A stretch of DNA of 40,873 nt from Candidatus Freyrarchaeum guaymasense. GTDB taxonomy: Archaea; Asgardarchaeota; Jordarchaeia; Jordarchaeales; Freyrarchaeaceae. Of the stretch, positions 7,781 through 16,270 are shown one piece after another. Where the stretch lies: the NCBI GenBank assembly GCA_030587405.1, contig JAUQZD010000086.1, positions 1 through 40,873 on the forward strand. The letters run 5' to 3'. How positions within the stretch are numbered: the stretch's first letter is position 1; every line of letters begins with the position of its first letter. A model generated the notes under the pieces. The model was not told the DNA's origin. It ran no database searches and saw only the letters and a program-made list of their open reading frames with translations. A program made the translations under genes and the position numbers.

Positions 7781-8266
7781 CTAAACGTCTTTGAACACGA
7801 GCTTCCCGCCAACCTTAACCACCCTTCCCTGAGCCTCTAACCTCTCAATTAAGGGTTCAATCACGTTACGGTCGAAGACGTCGAACAAGTCCTCCTCGGA
7901 GACCACGCCGCCCATCATGCTGACAAAGCTCATAAAGCTCGTCAACCCGTTAGGACGCCGTCCGCGCTCTTCCCCAAGTCTTCCATGCATCCCCAGGATG
8001 CCTATGGTCTCTCGCTGCTTGAACGTGGCTCGTACGGAACAACTAAAATCACTACCCGAACGGGTCCCGCCCGTAGACGTCGGGGCTGCAAATCCTTTTT
8101 CCCCATCTACCCGTTGTGCTTGGAGCAACCTAACCTTCTCCGCCGCCTCCCTGGCGTTCTCCACTTCACACACCTTCTTACCCCACCCTCCACAGCGAGG
8201 GCACTTTGGCCTCTTAGCCTTGGAGGAGAAGTAGGAGTTGCAAACTGTGCACACGCAAACCTTCAT
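7781..8266 (-). CDS. zinc-ribbon plus winged-helix-like protein
   Basis: 161 residues. A rubredoxin-like zinc ribbon opens the protein: CTVC at about 6-9 and CPRC at about 22-25. A helix and a low-complexity Gly/Ser/Thr linker (about 60-75) follow. The C-terminal part has a helix-turn-helix/wing pattern (EEDLFDVFDRNVIEPLIERLEAQ then GRVVKVGGKLVF). This combination is common in archaeal DNA-binding or transcription accessory proteins. It overlaps the helicase gene by 4 bases (ATGA), so the two are co-translated and may act together. The function is not known from sequence. It could be a regulator of the operon or a DNA adaptor of the helicase. Confidence 0.7.
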   Translation of the reverse strand: MKVCVCTVCNSYFSSKAKRPKCPRCGGWGKKVCEVENAREAAEKVRLLQAQRVDGEKGFAAPTSTGGTRSGSDFSCSVRATFKQRETIGILGMHGRLGEERGRRPNGLTSFMSFVSMMGGVVSEEDLFDVFDRNVIEPLIERLEAQGRVVKVGGKLVFKDV

Positions 8267-10089
8267 TTAGCATCCTCCCGCAGCTGGCTCCAGCGTTCAA
8301 CCTCCCCCCTTAGAGTTTGGGATGCGAGCATGGCGTTAACTGCACCTTCAAGGCGGGCTACTTCTCCTATGCAGTAGATCATCCACGGGAGGTCAGCGTT
8401 CTCCTCGTGTGGTTTCCCAAGTTTCCTGCAAGCGCACTCCTCCAGTGCCTCCATTGCTAGGAGTTTAACGTCCCGTTCGCTTCGGCACATTCTTACTCTT
8501 CTCCTTAAAAGGAGGGCGACGTCGCATGTGAGGTAAAGTTTGACCGTTAATGCTCCGAAGGCTGAAAGGAAATACGTTTTACCCGTTGTCTGTTCAAGGA
8601 ATCCTTGCCTGGCGAGACGCTCCAAGACTGGTTTTAACGGGTTGGAAAGGTCTACTCCAACCTCTGACGCTAGGGCTTTAACGTGGGGGCATGGCTGAGG
8701 TAGACTGCAACTGCAGCTGAACCTTAAGGGATCAAAGGATATGATTGCCTTACTTGCCTTGAAGAAGCCTTTGGCCACTTGCCCTTCAACGACGACCTTT
8801 TCAGGCTTAAGCCTTAACTTCTCCCTTATCCTTTGCTTCCACCACAGTGTTCGCTCGAGGAATTCTTGAAGGTCTCTTAGTGATGCTTCCCCTCTCCTAT
8901 AAACCTCAACCAGCACTTGCTCGTCTAAGAAGCGCCCTATCTGGCTTACTGCCGAGGACGTGACTGGAGCTGACCCGTTAAAGTACCTCCTCAGGACTGC
9001 TCCCTTCTCTGCATGCGACTGACATAGTATGAAGGACTCCCCTTTCCCCCCACGCCTGCCAGCCCTCCCAAGAATTTGGTGGAGTACGTTGGCGTCCAGG
9101 TAAGTTGACCTTTCACCGTCGAAAACCCTTAAGTCTCTAACTGCGACAATGCTGGCTGGGATGTTTACCCCGGCGGAAAGCGTAGTGGTTGCCACCAAAA
9201 CTCTAATGACTCCTTGGTCAAACAGTTCTTCGATGGCTGCCCTAGTCTTTCTCGTTAGCCCAGCGTGATGGTATCCTACCCCATACGCGGCTAGCTCGCC
9301 TAACTCGTCTGGAAGACATTTCAGGCTTGAACACGTAAAGTCTAAGCCTATCTTTTTCGCGATGACCTTAGCCAGCGACTCAGCGCTTCTCCTAGTTGAA
9401 ACGAAGACGAGAAGCTGCTTACGCTCATTCACGGCCCGTTCAGCCAGCTCTAAAACTGCGCGGTTCTTGTCTTGGCAAACGATAACCTTTGGTTGCCTAC
9501 GCGCTGGCTTAAGCTTCAGAAGCTTTAACCCGAGCCATTCAGCTATTTCCTCGGCGTTGCCTAGGGTAGCGGTCAAAGCGACTAGCTGAACGTTTGATTC
9601 ACGCATTCTAACCAGTAGTCCTTCTAGGCGGGCACCTCTCCTGCCGTCGCCGATCGTGTGAACCTCGTCGACAACCACCGTGCCGACAGACACCTCACTT
9701 CTCCTAGCAAGAGAGTCAAAGCGCTCAAACGTTGAAACTAGGACGCTCCACTCCTCGCCCAGAGGAAGGTGGTAGTCTCCGGTCGTTAGGGAAACACTTA
9801 ATCCCTTCCTCTTGATCTTATAATAGCACTCGGCCGCGAGGGCTCTTAAGGGTGCCAGGTACGCCGCTTTCTCGCCCATTAACGCCCTGCCAGCTGCAAC
9901 CTCCAAACCGAGCCATGTTTTACCGGAGCCAGGAGGAGCTACTATCAGGACGCTCTCGCCTTTGAACACCCTTGCTTTCTCCGCCATGGAGAGGAGGAGC
10001 TGCCGCTGTGAAAAACGGGCTTTACCGTCCTTCAGGTCGAGGCTGCCCGCCGATGAAGTATCCATCTTACTTTGGGTGTTTGCTAGCAT
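8263..10089 (-). CDS. Ski2/Hel308-like superfamily 2 helicase with SWIM zinc motif
   Basis: 608 residues. Helicase motifs in order: a Q-motif-like FSQRQ, Walker A APPGSGKT (51-58), DEVH box (VVVDEVHTIGDG), ALTATLGN (motif III), VFVSTRRSAE (motif IV), TTTLSAGVNIP (motif V), and QILGRAGRRG (motif VI). The layout is that of archaeal Hel308/Ski2 3'-5' DNA helicases, but the protein is about 100 residues shorter than Hel308. The C-terminal part adds a SWIM motif (CSC, then C and H in PQPCPH), a zinc-binding DNA or protein contact. The ATG at 10089 has GGAGG seven bases before it and overlaps the previous gene by 23 bases. It probably remodels recombination intermediates with RadA from the same operon. 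Confidence 0.88.
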   Translation of the reverse strand: MLANTQSKMDTSSAGSLDLKDGKARFSQRQLLLSMAEKARVFKGESVLIVAPPGSGKTWLGLEVAAGRALMGEKAAYLAPLRALAAECYYKIKRKGLSVSLTTGDYHLPLGEEWSVLVSTFERFDSLARRSEVSVGTVVVDEVHTIGDGRRGARLEGLLVRMRESNVQLVALTATLGNAEEIAEWLGLKLLKLKPARRQPKVIVCQDKNRAVLELAERAVNERKQLLVFVSTRRSAESLAKVIAKKIGLDFTCSSLKCLPDELGELAAYGVGYHHAGLTRKTRAAIEELFDQGVIRVLVATTTLSAGVNIPASIVAVRDLRVFDGERSTYLDANVLHQILGRAGRRGGKGESFILCQSHAEKGAVLRRYFNGSAPVTSSAVSQIGRFLDEQVLVEVYRRGEASLRDLQEFLERTLWWKQRIREKLRLKPEKVVVEGQVAKGFFKASKAIISFDPLRFSCSCSLPQPCPHVKALASEVGVDLSNPLKPVLERLARQGFLEQTTGKTYFLSAFGALTVKLYLTCDVALLLRRRVRMCRSERDVKLLAMEALEECACRKLGKPHEENADLPWMIYCIGEVARLEGAVNAMLASQTLRGEVERWSQLREDAK

Positions 10090-10708
10090 TTGTAACCCTC
10101 CTTAAGGCGTCTAACACCTCGCTTCTCGAGGCTGGAAGACCATGTTCTGACTCTAAGCGTAGCAGTATTACCTGTGCCTCCTCTAGCGAGGAGGTCGCCG
10201 TTTGCAGAGCTTCGCTGAACGCTAACCCGGCCTCCAGCATCTCCCAGACCGCGGATGCCTTGGCTTCAACCACGCTTGTAATTGCTTTAATGACCCTGCT
10301 TAAATCCCGTGTCTTCGAGGCGAAACGTACGGCTTCAAGGAAAAAGGCGAGGGGTTCGGGAGCGTTACTCCATTTTTGAGATGACATGTGATAGACTGGG
10401 ATCGTTGATGGCGGGGTAAGGTTAACTTTTCTGGTGGTGGCAACCCATCCTCCGTCAACGTTGAAGAGTTCAGGCAGGAGCTCGGCTGGAACATTAGGGT
10501 ATATTGGGAGGATTCCCGTGGTGCACTGCAAGTTTAGCAGGGTGCATGCGTCGTCGGCGATGATGGGATCCCTGACGGTGAAGGAGGAGAGGTGGATGAG
10601 GAGGCTGGACTCTATGAAGCCTTCGATAAGCACGTTTCTACCTGCAAATATGAGGCTTCCAAGCCTAGCTAGGTCCTCAGCCGACATGTACACTAGTAGG
10701 GATGCCAC
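10067..10708 (-). CDS. protein of unknown function, operon member
   Basis: 213 residues from the GTG at 10708. I chose this start because TAGGAGG, overlapping the GTPase stop codon, stands seven bases before it, whereas a longer reading from 10798 would overlap the GTPase gene by 79 bases. The N-terminal half is mixed alpha/beta with hydrophobic strands (LLVYMSAEDL, IFAGRNVLIEGFI), and the C-terminal half is helical with coiled-coil-like spacing (SLEEAQVILLRLE). There are no membrane helices. It is not recognised. Its place between the GTPase and the helicase suggests an effector or adaptor that links the GTPase switch to the DNA enzymes. That is inference. Confidence 0.65.
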   Translation of the reverse strand: MASLLVYMSAEDLARLGSLIFAGRNVLIEGFIESSLLIHLSSFTVRDPIIADDACTLLNLQCTTGILPIYPNVPAELLPELFNVDGGWVATTRKVNLTPPSTIPVYHMSSQKWSNAPEPLAFFLEAVRFASKTRDLSRVIKAITSVVEAKASAVWEMLEAGLAFSEALQTATSSLEEAQVILLRLESEHGLPASRSEVLDALRRVTNASKHPK

Positions 10709-10719
10709 GTTCGCGCCTC

Positions 10720-11328
10720 CTAGTATTGGGTTTTCGGCTTCATTTCCCCTATTAGGGATGACCGAACCAGCTCCTTGAACACTTCGTCCACCCCCCATGC
10801 TTCACGCGCTATCGTGGGGTAGACTATGTCTTCGTCAACGTGCAGTATGCTCGCCACGTCCTCGCAGCTTAGCACGCCAGGCAGGTCCTGCTTGTTGGCT
10901 GCAACCAGCACCGGTGGAGGAACTGGGGGTAGAATGGAGGTTAGTTCTTCCCAGCTTCTCTTGTTCTCCTTTATCTGTTCTCCACGTGAGTCGGCGACGA
11001 AGAGGATGGCGTCCGCTCCCCCGACAACGTACTCTCTCGTATGCAGGAAGCGGCGTTGACCGGTAGTAGTGTAGATGTGGAAGGTTACGCTGAGGTGGCG
11101 GTAGCATGCTTGGAGCGCCAGGTAGTCTTCCCAGATGGTTCTACCCTCGCTCGTGGCGAGCTCTATTGGGCCGGCTACGATCATGTGGGGGTAAAGCTTG
11201 GCTATTGCTCTGAGGAACGTTGTCTTACCGCTGAGCCCTGGACCCCAAAGGACAAGCTTAACCTGCATGTCGACTCTGAAGTTTGACGGCGTGTCGTAGC
11301 AGCCTACAAACTTTCCCCTTGTTTTCAT
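10720..11328 (-). CDS. MglA/Arf-like small GTPase
   Basis: 202 residues. G1 P-loop is GPGLSGKTT, switch-like TSEGRTIWEDYL follows, G3 is TTTGQRRFLHTRE (the MglA-type form of the DxxG box, with the GQ kept), then ADAILFVADS, and G4 is NKQDLP. This is the MglA branch of Ras-like GTPases. In bacteria MglA sets cell polarity with the roadblock protein MglB as its activator. Here the roadblock gene is directly upstream with no gap, so the pair is probably an MglA/MglB-like switch. ATG start; a second Met at residue 22, closer to the P-loop, is an alternative. It is cytoplasmic, perhaps membrane-peripheral. Confidence 0.88.
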   Translation of the reverse strand: MKTRGKFVGCYDTPSNFRVDMQVKLVLWGPGLSGKTTFLRAIAKLYPHMIVAGPIELATSEGRTIWEDYLALQACYRHLSVTFHIYTTTGQRRFLHTREYVVGGADAILFVADSRGEQIKENKRSWEELTSILPPVPPPVLVAANKQDLPGVLSCEDVASILHVDEDIVYPTIAREAWGVDEVFKELVRSSLIGEMKPKTQY

Positions 11329-12201
11329 CTAGTATCCACCCGCTGAGAACTTTTCTAGAATTTTCTCTACGTCTTCCTCGGTCACTTTTAGTGTCCTTTT
11401 GGCTTCAACCCTCACCGCCGCTTCGAGATGGCGGGCGTGGCGTGCTAGCTTAACTCTTAGAAGTCCAAGGTTTGCCCTGCTCGATGCAACTGCCAGGAGA
11501 ACTATAAGTCTGCCTTCGGCTTCGCACACTTTAAAGGCGTGGAGCTGGTAGCCGCGATACATGACTGTTGCGTTCTCGAATGGGGCTCCAAGCCTTTCCT
11601 CTCCTGCTTTACCCATCTGGATCAGGGCAGCGCCTAAGGCTGCTAGCTCCCAGAGGAGCCTTGGATGAGTTGACCCCCACCATGCTAGAACCCGTCCGTC
11701 ACTATCACATAGGACCAAGAGGTGGAGGTCGCCTCTTTGGGTTAGAAGCTGATAACTGCTAGCTGCTTCGGACAGAAGCGCCTCCAGCCTCCCTTTCCTC
11801 TTTTCTACCTCGCTTACCACCTTGTCCAGCTTGTAGAACTCGCTTAACGCGCCTAGACGCCCCTTAAGGTTTGCCGCCGCGATCATTGACAGGTCCGACT
11901 CTGACATGGATACGAGGACGCCGAACCTGTCGCTAACCTTGAGAAGGAAGCTTGACGAGTCGTGGAAGAGGCTTCCAGCCTCAAGCCGATCGAACGGTAT
12001 CCCCTTGTACTTGCTTATGACGGAGGCGTCAACCTCGCCTCGCGAAGCCCAAACGTTCATGTCACCATCAACTATGCATATGCTTTTAGGCTTTCTACGT
12101 CCGAGGTTAACCTCGACTGTGTGAAGAAGGGATTCGAGGAGGCCGTCGAGGGAAGCTACACTTTGACTCGGATCAATTTTAACCGTTTTGGCTTCCACCA
12201 C
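11329..12201 (-). CDS. roadblock/LC7-domain protein (MglB-like), possibly two tandem domains
   Basis: 290 residues. The C-terminal half (about 155-265) has the roadblock pattern: a strand pair LLVLCDSDGRVLAWWG, a helix LLWELAALGAALIQMG, a strand with MYRGYQLHAFKV, the strand RLIVLLAVAS, then the closing ANLGLLRVKLARHARHLE helix. The N-terminal half (about 38-130) repeats a similar order (ICIVDGDMNVWAS, then FGVLVSMSESDLSMIAAANLKGRLG), so it may be a second, diverged roadblock fold. A charged helix (130-150) joins them. Roadblock proteins bind and regulate MglA/Gtr-type GTPases, and the next gene encodes one. The fusion of two domains in one chain would mimic the usual MglB dimer. Confidence 0.8.
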   Translation of the reverse strand: MVEAKTVKIDPSQSVASLDGLLESLLHTVEVNLGRRKPKSICIVDGDMNVWASRGEVDASVISKYKGIPFDRLEAGSLFHDSSSFLLKVSDRFGVLVSMSESDLSMIAAANLKGRLGALSEFYKLDKVVSEVEKRKGRLEALLSEAASSYQLLTQRGDLHLLVLCDSDGRVLAWWGSTHPRLLWELAALGAALIQMGKAGEERLGAPFENATVMYRGYQLHAFKVCEAEGRLIVLLAVASSRANLGLLRVKLARHARHLEAAVRVEAKRTLKVTEEDVEKILEKFSAGGY

Positions 12202-12211
12202 GATCCCTCCT

Positions 12212-13747
12212 TTAGAGGCTTCTTTTTCTGGCGGCTACGAGGGTGCCTGCTCCTAGGGCTGCCGCAATGCAGCCTTCAATCCTAACGTAGCCAGCCTCGC
12301 CCACGTTCGACGTAACCGTTAAAGCGGAGAGGAGAAACAGTGAGTGAGTGTTTCCTGAGGATGGGGTTGGAGGGTTGAAGCTTGGAGGCTTGGAGGGTGT
12401 GCCGGGGGCCACCCCGCTTACTCGTATTAACGTAGTCGTCCAATTCTCTGGTCCGTGCTGAGCTTGTATCCATGCTACGACCGTGTAGGTTCCAGGCTCC
12501 GGGTTCCAGCTCAGCGTCGCCCACCCGCTACTGTTGGTTTCAGCCCTCCCGACCTCAGCGTATTCGTAATGGTTGTCCCAGAAGTCAGCTGGCGGCCAGA
12601 CACCGGCTTTGTAGCTGAAGACCACTTCGATGCCTACTTCGGGTTCTCCCTCTACCTCTACTTTTGCCTGAAGAACGTCTTCGCTGCAAGTCAGATTTAC
12701 TATTTTTATCATGGTGTAGTTTACCTGTATGCTGACCGTGGAGGTGTAGGATTCGCGGGTAACCTTCACCGTGTAGTTTCCTCTCTCCAGCGGTTTATGA
12801 ATGGTGAAGGTTAAGTTGCACCCTGACCTGATTTCAGAGTATGCTGTCTCCCCTTTTTCCACGTGGGTTAGGGTTAGGGTGGTTTCACCCGGGGTCTGGA
12901 GCCATTCTACCATGTAATTATCATAGGGTTTTACTGTCACGTTTATCGGTTCTGCCGCCTCGTAAACCGTTTTTGATGAGGATACGATCAGTCTAAGCTT
13001 GGGGGCGCCCCGTGAAAGCCAGTCGACGGCGTTTATAATACTGTGGTATGCTTGCTTTCCCAGCCCACTCACCTTAAGCTTGGTTACGTTGGGGAGTGCC
13101 AGGTGGATGGTTGAACCGTTTAAGCTCATGAAGGCGTACCCGCCAACGTATAAGTCGTAAAGAATCCTCTTCAGACCTGCTTTAACATAGGTGAGCTCCT
13201 CCTCTTCCAAAGGGAGAGGGATGTAGCCGTTGCCGCTGAAGTTAACCCTACTTGGAACGTTGAGGACCTCATGCGACTGGGCTTCTTGGGATCTATATAT
13301 GAAGTGTACCTCGTTGGCTGCGTGGTAGCTGTATGTTTTCACGGTTACCCCGGTGTTGTTGAGGTAGAGGGAGCCTCCTAGCCCTATGGCTAGAACGGGT
13401 TTGCCGGCGGATTCTATGTTGGAGGCTAATTCGGCGTCAACCTTAAGGTTTGCATCTATAATTATTGCATCACACTCCATGTGAGGGTTAAAGTCGGAGT
13501 AGTTAACTCCTACGGTCACGTATCCCTCCTGCGACAAAGTGCTAGCCCAGTCCTCATAGTAGTTAAGAGCCGATGAATTGTACAGGTAGATAAGGGTGCG
13601 CGAAAACTTACCTTGATGGGGGTGGGAGGGGAGGGAGGGGGGAGGGATGAGAAGGATAGAGTTTTGAGGATGAATGTGGGTGGAAAGCAGGGTTAGTGCT
13701 AGTGTTAACGTTAATGCTATAAGAGAAATGGTTGTAAGCTTCTTCAT
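12212..13747 (-). CDS. secreted, C-terminally membrane-anchored protein with Ig-like domains
   Basis: 511 residues. A signal peptide (MKKLTTISLIALTLTLALT, then a polar region) is followed by an alpha/beta domain (about 55-150). Beta-rich, Ig-like stretches run from about 240 to 420 (ending in segments like GTYTVVAWIQAQHGP). Many N-glycosylation sequons (NxS/T) are present. A Pro/Ser linker (about 435-460), a hydrophobic segment and a basic tail (ARKRSL) close it, so the protein is anchored with the bulk outside the cell. ATG start follows the upstream TAA directly. As the only clearly extracellular product of the operon, it may be the surface part of the complex, such as an adhesin, pilus-base or receptor. 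That is an inference. Confidence 0.75.
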   Translation of the reverse strand: MKKLTTISLIALTLTLALTLLSTHIHPQNSILLIPPPSLPSHPHQGKFSRTLIYLYNSSALNYYEDWASTLSQEGYVTVGVNYSDFNPHMECDAIIIDANLKVDAELASNIESAGKPVLAIGLGGSLYLNNTGVTVKTYSYHAANEVHFIYRSQEAQSHEVLNVPSRVNFSGNGYIPLPLEEEELTYVKAGLKRILYDLYVGGYAFMSLNGSTIHLALPNVTKLKVSGLGKQAYHSIINAVDWLSRGAPKLRLIVSSSKTVYEAAEPINVTVKPYDNYMVEWLQTPGETTLTLTHVEKGETAYSEIRSGCNLTFTIHKPLERGNYTVKVTRESYTSTVSIQVNYTMIKIVNLTCSEDVLQAKVEVEGEPEVGIEVVFSYKAGVWPPADFWDNHYEYAEVGRAETNSSGWATLSWNPEPGTYTVVAWIQAQHGPENWTTTLIRVSGVAPGTPSKPPSFNPPTPSSGNTHSLFLLSALTVTSNVGEAGYVRIEGCIAAALGAGTLVAARKRSL

Positions 13748-14722
13748 TTACGCTACCTCCATGAAGGCGTCCAGCTTGCCTTTCCCAGCGCATACCTCAC
13801 CTTTTACCTTCCCACCTTCACCTTTCCTGCTAAGCGTTTTGCCAGAGTATTCTTCAAGTTGGCGTAGAATTCCTCCTACGTCGCATACGCCGCCTTCTCC
13901 GCCACCTTCCTGCTTCGACTGTTGTGAACTTCCTTGAGAGGCGACACCATCTTTCCGCTGAGAGGTGGGCTGTGAGGCTTGTGTTTTAGGCTGCTGGAGG
14001 GGTGGCTTGCTTTTTAACGCTCGGTCGATTGCCTGTAGCACCTGCTGTAAGTCGTCTACATCTGTTTCTACCTGTGTAAACTTGCTCGCATACTCTAGGC
14101 TTCTCAACGCGTAAGTTAGAGCCTCCTCGCTTTTCCCATCCTGAAGTAAGCGTTGGGCCTTTTCATAGCATAGGCTGGCAGCATCCCTATAGTAGTCTTC
14201 TTCGCTTAACTCGTCTTCTTCACCCTCCCCCCCAACGGCTCCTTCTTCGATCACCACCTTCTGGCTTACGATGTGTTTGATGCCGTTATCCGCTAGTTTT
14301 AGCAGGAGTACTGAGGATACTCCCAGGGCTACGGCTACAGCGCCTAGGATAGCTGATAGCGTTGCAGCAGCCACCACGCCTGTTGCTAGAGCTGCCAAGC
14401 TTACCGCTTTCGCAGCTATGATCTTTAGCCGTGCGATCTCCCACTCTTTCCTTTTATGGACGGTTTTTGCCATGTTTACAATCTGGTTTTCTGGTAGGGG
14501 GCTGCCTGACTGGTGAACTACTGGTATGACTGGTTTACCTGATGACGATTTGAGGACTGTTACTCCGGCTACTTTGGCGGTTTCCACTCCTGGAATGGCT
14601 TTAGCTGCTTCCTCGTAGCATGCCGAGCCATTTACATAGAGAACTTTAAAGTCTGATGCGTCTATTAGACGTACGTGGACAGGGACTCCGTTGACCGTTA
14701 GGCTTGCTTCCATCCGGGCCAC
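13748..14722 (-). CDS. membrane-hairpin protein with TPR/MIT-like and Gln/Ser-rich region, first operon gene
   Basis: 324 residues from GTG 14722; an ATG at 14713 (residue 4) is an alternative. An N-terminal alpha/beta domain (1-85) precedes a basic helix. A long hydrophobic Ala/Val/Leu hairpin follows (about 103-145), then an acidic stretch and paired helices (about 175-235; YEKAQRLLQDGKSEEALTYA) of the TPR or MIT type. A Gln/Ser-rich linker runs from about 242 to 272, and a short C-terminal domain ends it. No family is recognised. The layout suits a cytoplasmic scaffold tethered to the membrane. Being first behind the promoter, it defines the head of the operon. Confidence 0.7.
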   Translation of the reverse strand: MARMEASLTVNGVPVHVRLIDASDFKVLYVNGSACYEEAAKAIPGVETAKVAGVTVLKSSSGKPVIPVVHQSGSPLPENQIVNMAKTVHKRKEWEIARLKIIAAKAVSLAALATGVVAAATLSAILGAVAVALGVSSVLLLKLADNGIKHIVSQKVVIEEGAVGGEGEEDELSEEDYYRDAASLCYEKAQRLLQDGKSEEALTYALRSLEYASKFTQVETDVDDLQQVLQAIDRALKSKPPLQQPKTQASQPTSQRKDGVASQGSSQQSKQEGGGEGGVCDVGGILRQLEEYSGKTLSRKGEGGKVKGEVCAGKGKLDAFMEVA

Positions 14723-14755
14723 CGAGCCTTTTTTGTGGAGTTTATAAGGAGAAAT

Positions 14756-14765
14756 AGTTTTATAT
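14756..14765 (-). promoter_or_regulatory. TATA box of the 15-gene operon
   Basis: The minus strand reads ATATAAAACT here, with an A-rich BRE-like stretch (CGAAACC) just upstream. The box is about 34-43 bases before the first start codon. Transcription would start about 25 bases downstream, leaving a short leader. A second TTATAAAC at 14740-14747 is too close to the start codon to be useful. No equally good box is visible inside the operon, so all fifteen genes may share this promoter. Confidence 0.6.
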
Positions 14766-14772
14766 GGGGTTT

Positions 14773-15570
14773 CGGTTATGCGTGAAATAGAAAAGATAAA
14801 TCGTTTATTTTGCTGATTTTTGATGTAAAATGGCTAATTTTGAATTTAAAACTGTTTTATTTCTTTTTTGTCAAAAATTATGTTTTATATTTCTTAGTTT
14901 ATGTTGCTTTTTAAAGATGCTAGTGAAAGAAACGCCACATTTTCGATTTAAAACTGTTTAATTTTTCAGTTACAGCTGAACTGTAGACGTGAAGGGGAAA
15001 TGAAAAATGTAAGAGTAGGGGGTGTTTGGGATGGGGGTGGAGGAGGGTGATTGAATGTTATTTGAAGGCAGTTAAATGAGGTGGGAACAGGTTACGCTGA
15101 CCTTAGCATTATTCCGGTGGGCGTTAACTGAGGTGGAGAAGCATCTTACCTTTGGGTGAAAGAGTCCTCTGAGCTTGCTCATGGATTTGCATTTGCGATT
15201 ATAGGTAGAGTCTTTCACTGGCGGAAATTTTCTCTTTAGGGTTTCCTAGGCGAAGAGGGGTTACGAGTAAAATTAGGTGAACGCCGGCATTCAAGACGTT
15301 ATTAGTATAAATTGGGAATTGTTCTCGTTGTTCATGTCCTTCATGATGAAGACCTTTTAGGGAGGGGTGCGGCGTTTTCATCAAATGAAAAGTGTTCTGA
15401 GGAAGGGGTGGGAAGTGGAAGGGACTTAAGCAACGAGGATTCTTGGCGTGGCGTTAGAGTTAAATATGGAAGGTTGGAGGAGGGCCAAGTTTATTGATGT
15501 TTGCTCGGATGTATGTGTACATGCTGGTTGAAAAATTATATCTTGAAGCTGCTATTTTATAAGGTTTCTT
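14773..15570. other. about 800 bases without a convincing gene
   Basis: The first 200 bases are AT-rich and hold the repeat pair listed next plus a small inverted repeat, CAGTT/AACTG, at 14967-14983. The rest (about 15000-15570) is richer in G and A, with only short frames that have no ribosome site or domain. It could be a degraded gene, a mobile-element scar or a regulatory region of the operon. I cannot tell which. Confidence 0.5.
14844..14965. repeat. direct repeat pair in AT-rich spacer
   Basis: The motif ATTTAAAACTGTTT followed by a T/A-rich run occurs at 14844-14863 and again at 14946-14965, 102 bases apart. It lies upstream of the long operon. It may be a protein-binding pair or a leftover of a duplication. 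Confidence 0.4.
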
Positions 15571-15771
15571 TTATTTTTCTTCATGTTTCTTATTGTCGTT
15601 TTTACTGGTGGAGTTTTTATTCATTTTCCAGTAGCAGTAGAAGAAGAGTTCGGTTGACGCTCCTGAGAAGCAGCATGGGTTAAGTTCAAGGTCTGAGGAG
15701 AACTCTTCAGATGAAAACCCTTCAATCATATTTTTACCTTTCTCGTTTTGACTTTTGCATGTTTTTTCCAT
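15571..15771 (-). CDS. possible small protein, unknown
   Basis: 66 residues, Lys/Glu/Ser/Asn rich, with four Cys. The ATG at 15771 has TTGGAGGA about six bases before it, a strong ribosome site, and lies 32 bases beyond the DUF35 gene, on the same strand. There is no recognisable domain, and the AT content is higher than in neighbouring genes. It could be a real small gene of the thiolase operon or chance. Confidence 0.3.
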   Translation of the reverse strand: MEKTCKSQNEKGKNMIEGFSSEEFSSDLELNPCCFSGASTELFFYCYWKMNKNSTSKNDNKKHEEK

Positions 15772-15802
15772 CGGGGGTCCTCCAAGGGTTAAAAAGGGGG
15801 GA

Positions 15803-16258
15803 TTAAGCTGGGACGAAAACGTAGTAAGGGTTGCCTTCTTCAGGGACTACTGTTTCAACTTTTAGCTTCATTCCGGGCTTGATCTTTTCTTTTAGTTCTG
15901 CTGGGTCCGGCTTTATGCCTTTGAGCCATGCGACGGCTTTTAATCCTTCTTTCAGCATGGCGACTGCTACTATGTAGGTTTCTTCTTTGGCGAATGAGGT
16001 TGGTTTAACCATTATTGCTGTGGCTGTTATCAGTTCTGCCTCCTTGCTGAGTTCGACCCATTCGACTTCTGAGGAGTAGCAGCTTGGGCAGTCTGCCTGT
16101 GGTGGGAAGGTCATCCTGCCGCACTTCTTGCACTTCGTAGCTAGGAGCTTTCCTTCTTTGAGACCCTCCCAGAAGGGCAGGGTTTTGCTTATGGGCAGCC
16201 TGTAGATTAAGGTTAGTGGTCTTGAGAGGATGTGTGGTTTAGGCTCCTTCTTCGACAC
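15803..16258 (-). CDS. DUF35 Zn-ribbon/OB-fold protein, thiolase partner
   Basis: 151 residues. A rubredoxin-type zinc ribbon is formed by CKKC at about residues 43-46 and CPSC at about 57-60, followed by an OB-fold of beta strands (ITATAIMVKP, TYIVAVAMLKEG, GMKLKVETVV). In archaea DUF35 proteins bind thiolases and channel acyl-CoA intermediates, for example in the acetoacetyl-CoA thiolase/HMG-CoA synthase complex. The thiolase gene is directly upstream with a 12-base gap, and an AGGAGG stands nine bases before the GTG start. The pair likely works on acyl-CoA chain cleavage or condensation in the cytoplasm. Confidence 0.88.
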   Translation of the reverse strand: MSKKEPKPHILSRPLTLIYRLPISKTLPFWEGLKEGKLLATKCKKCGRMTFPPQADCPSCYSSEVEWVELSKEAELITATAIMVKPTSFAKEETYIVAVAMLKEGLKAVAWLKGIKPDPAELKEKIKPGMKLKVETVVPEEGNPYYVFVPA

Positions 16259-16270
16259 GTTATCAACCTC

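Noticed and set aside
10709..10798. Longer N-terminus of the unknown gene at 10067-10708
   Set aside because: It would overlap the GTPase gene by 79 bases, and the ribosome site favours the GTG at 10708.
15501..15570. Short frame resembling a toxin or antitoxin fragment
   Set aside because: About 20 residues are too few to name, and no partner gene is near.
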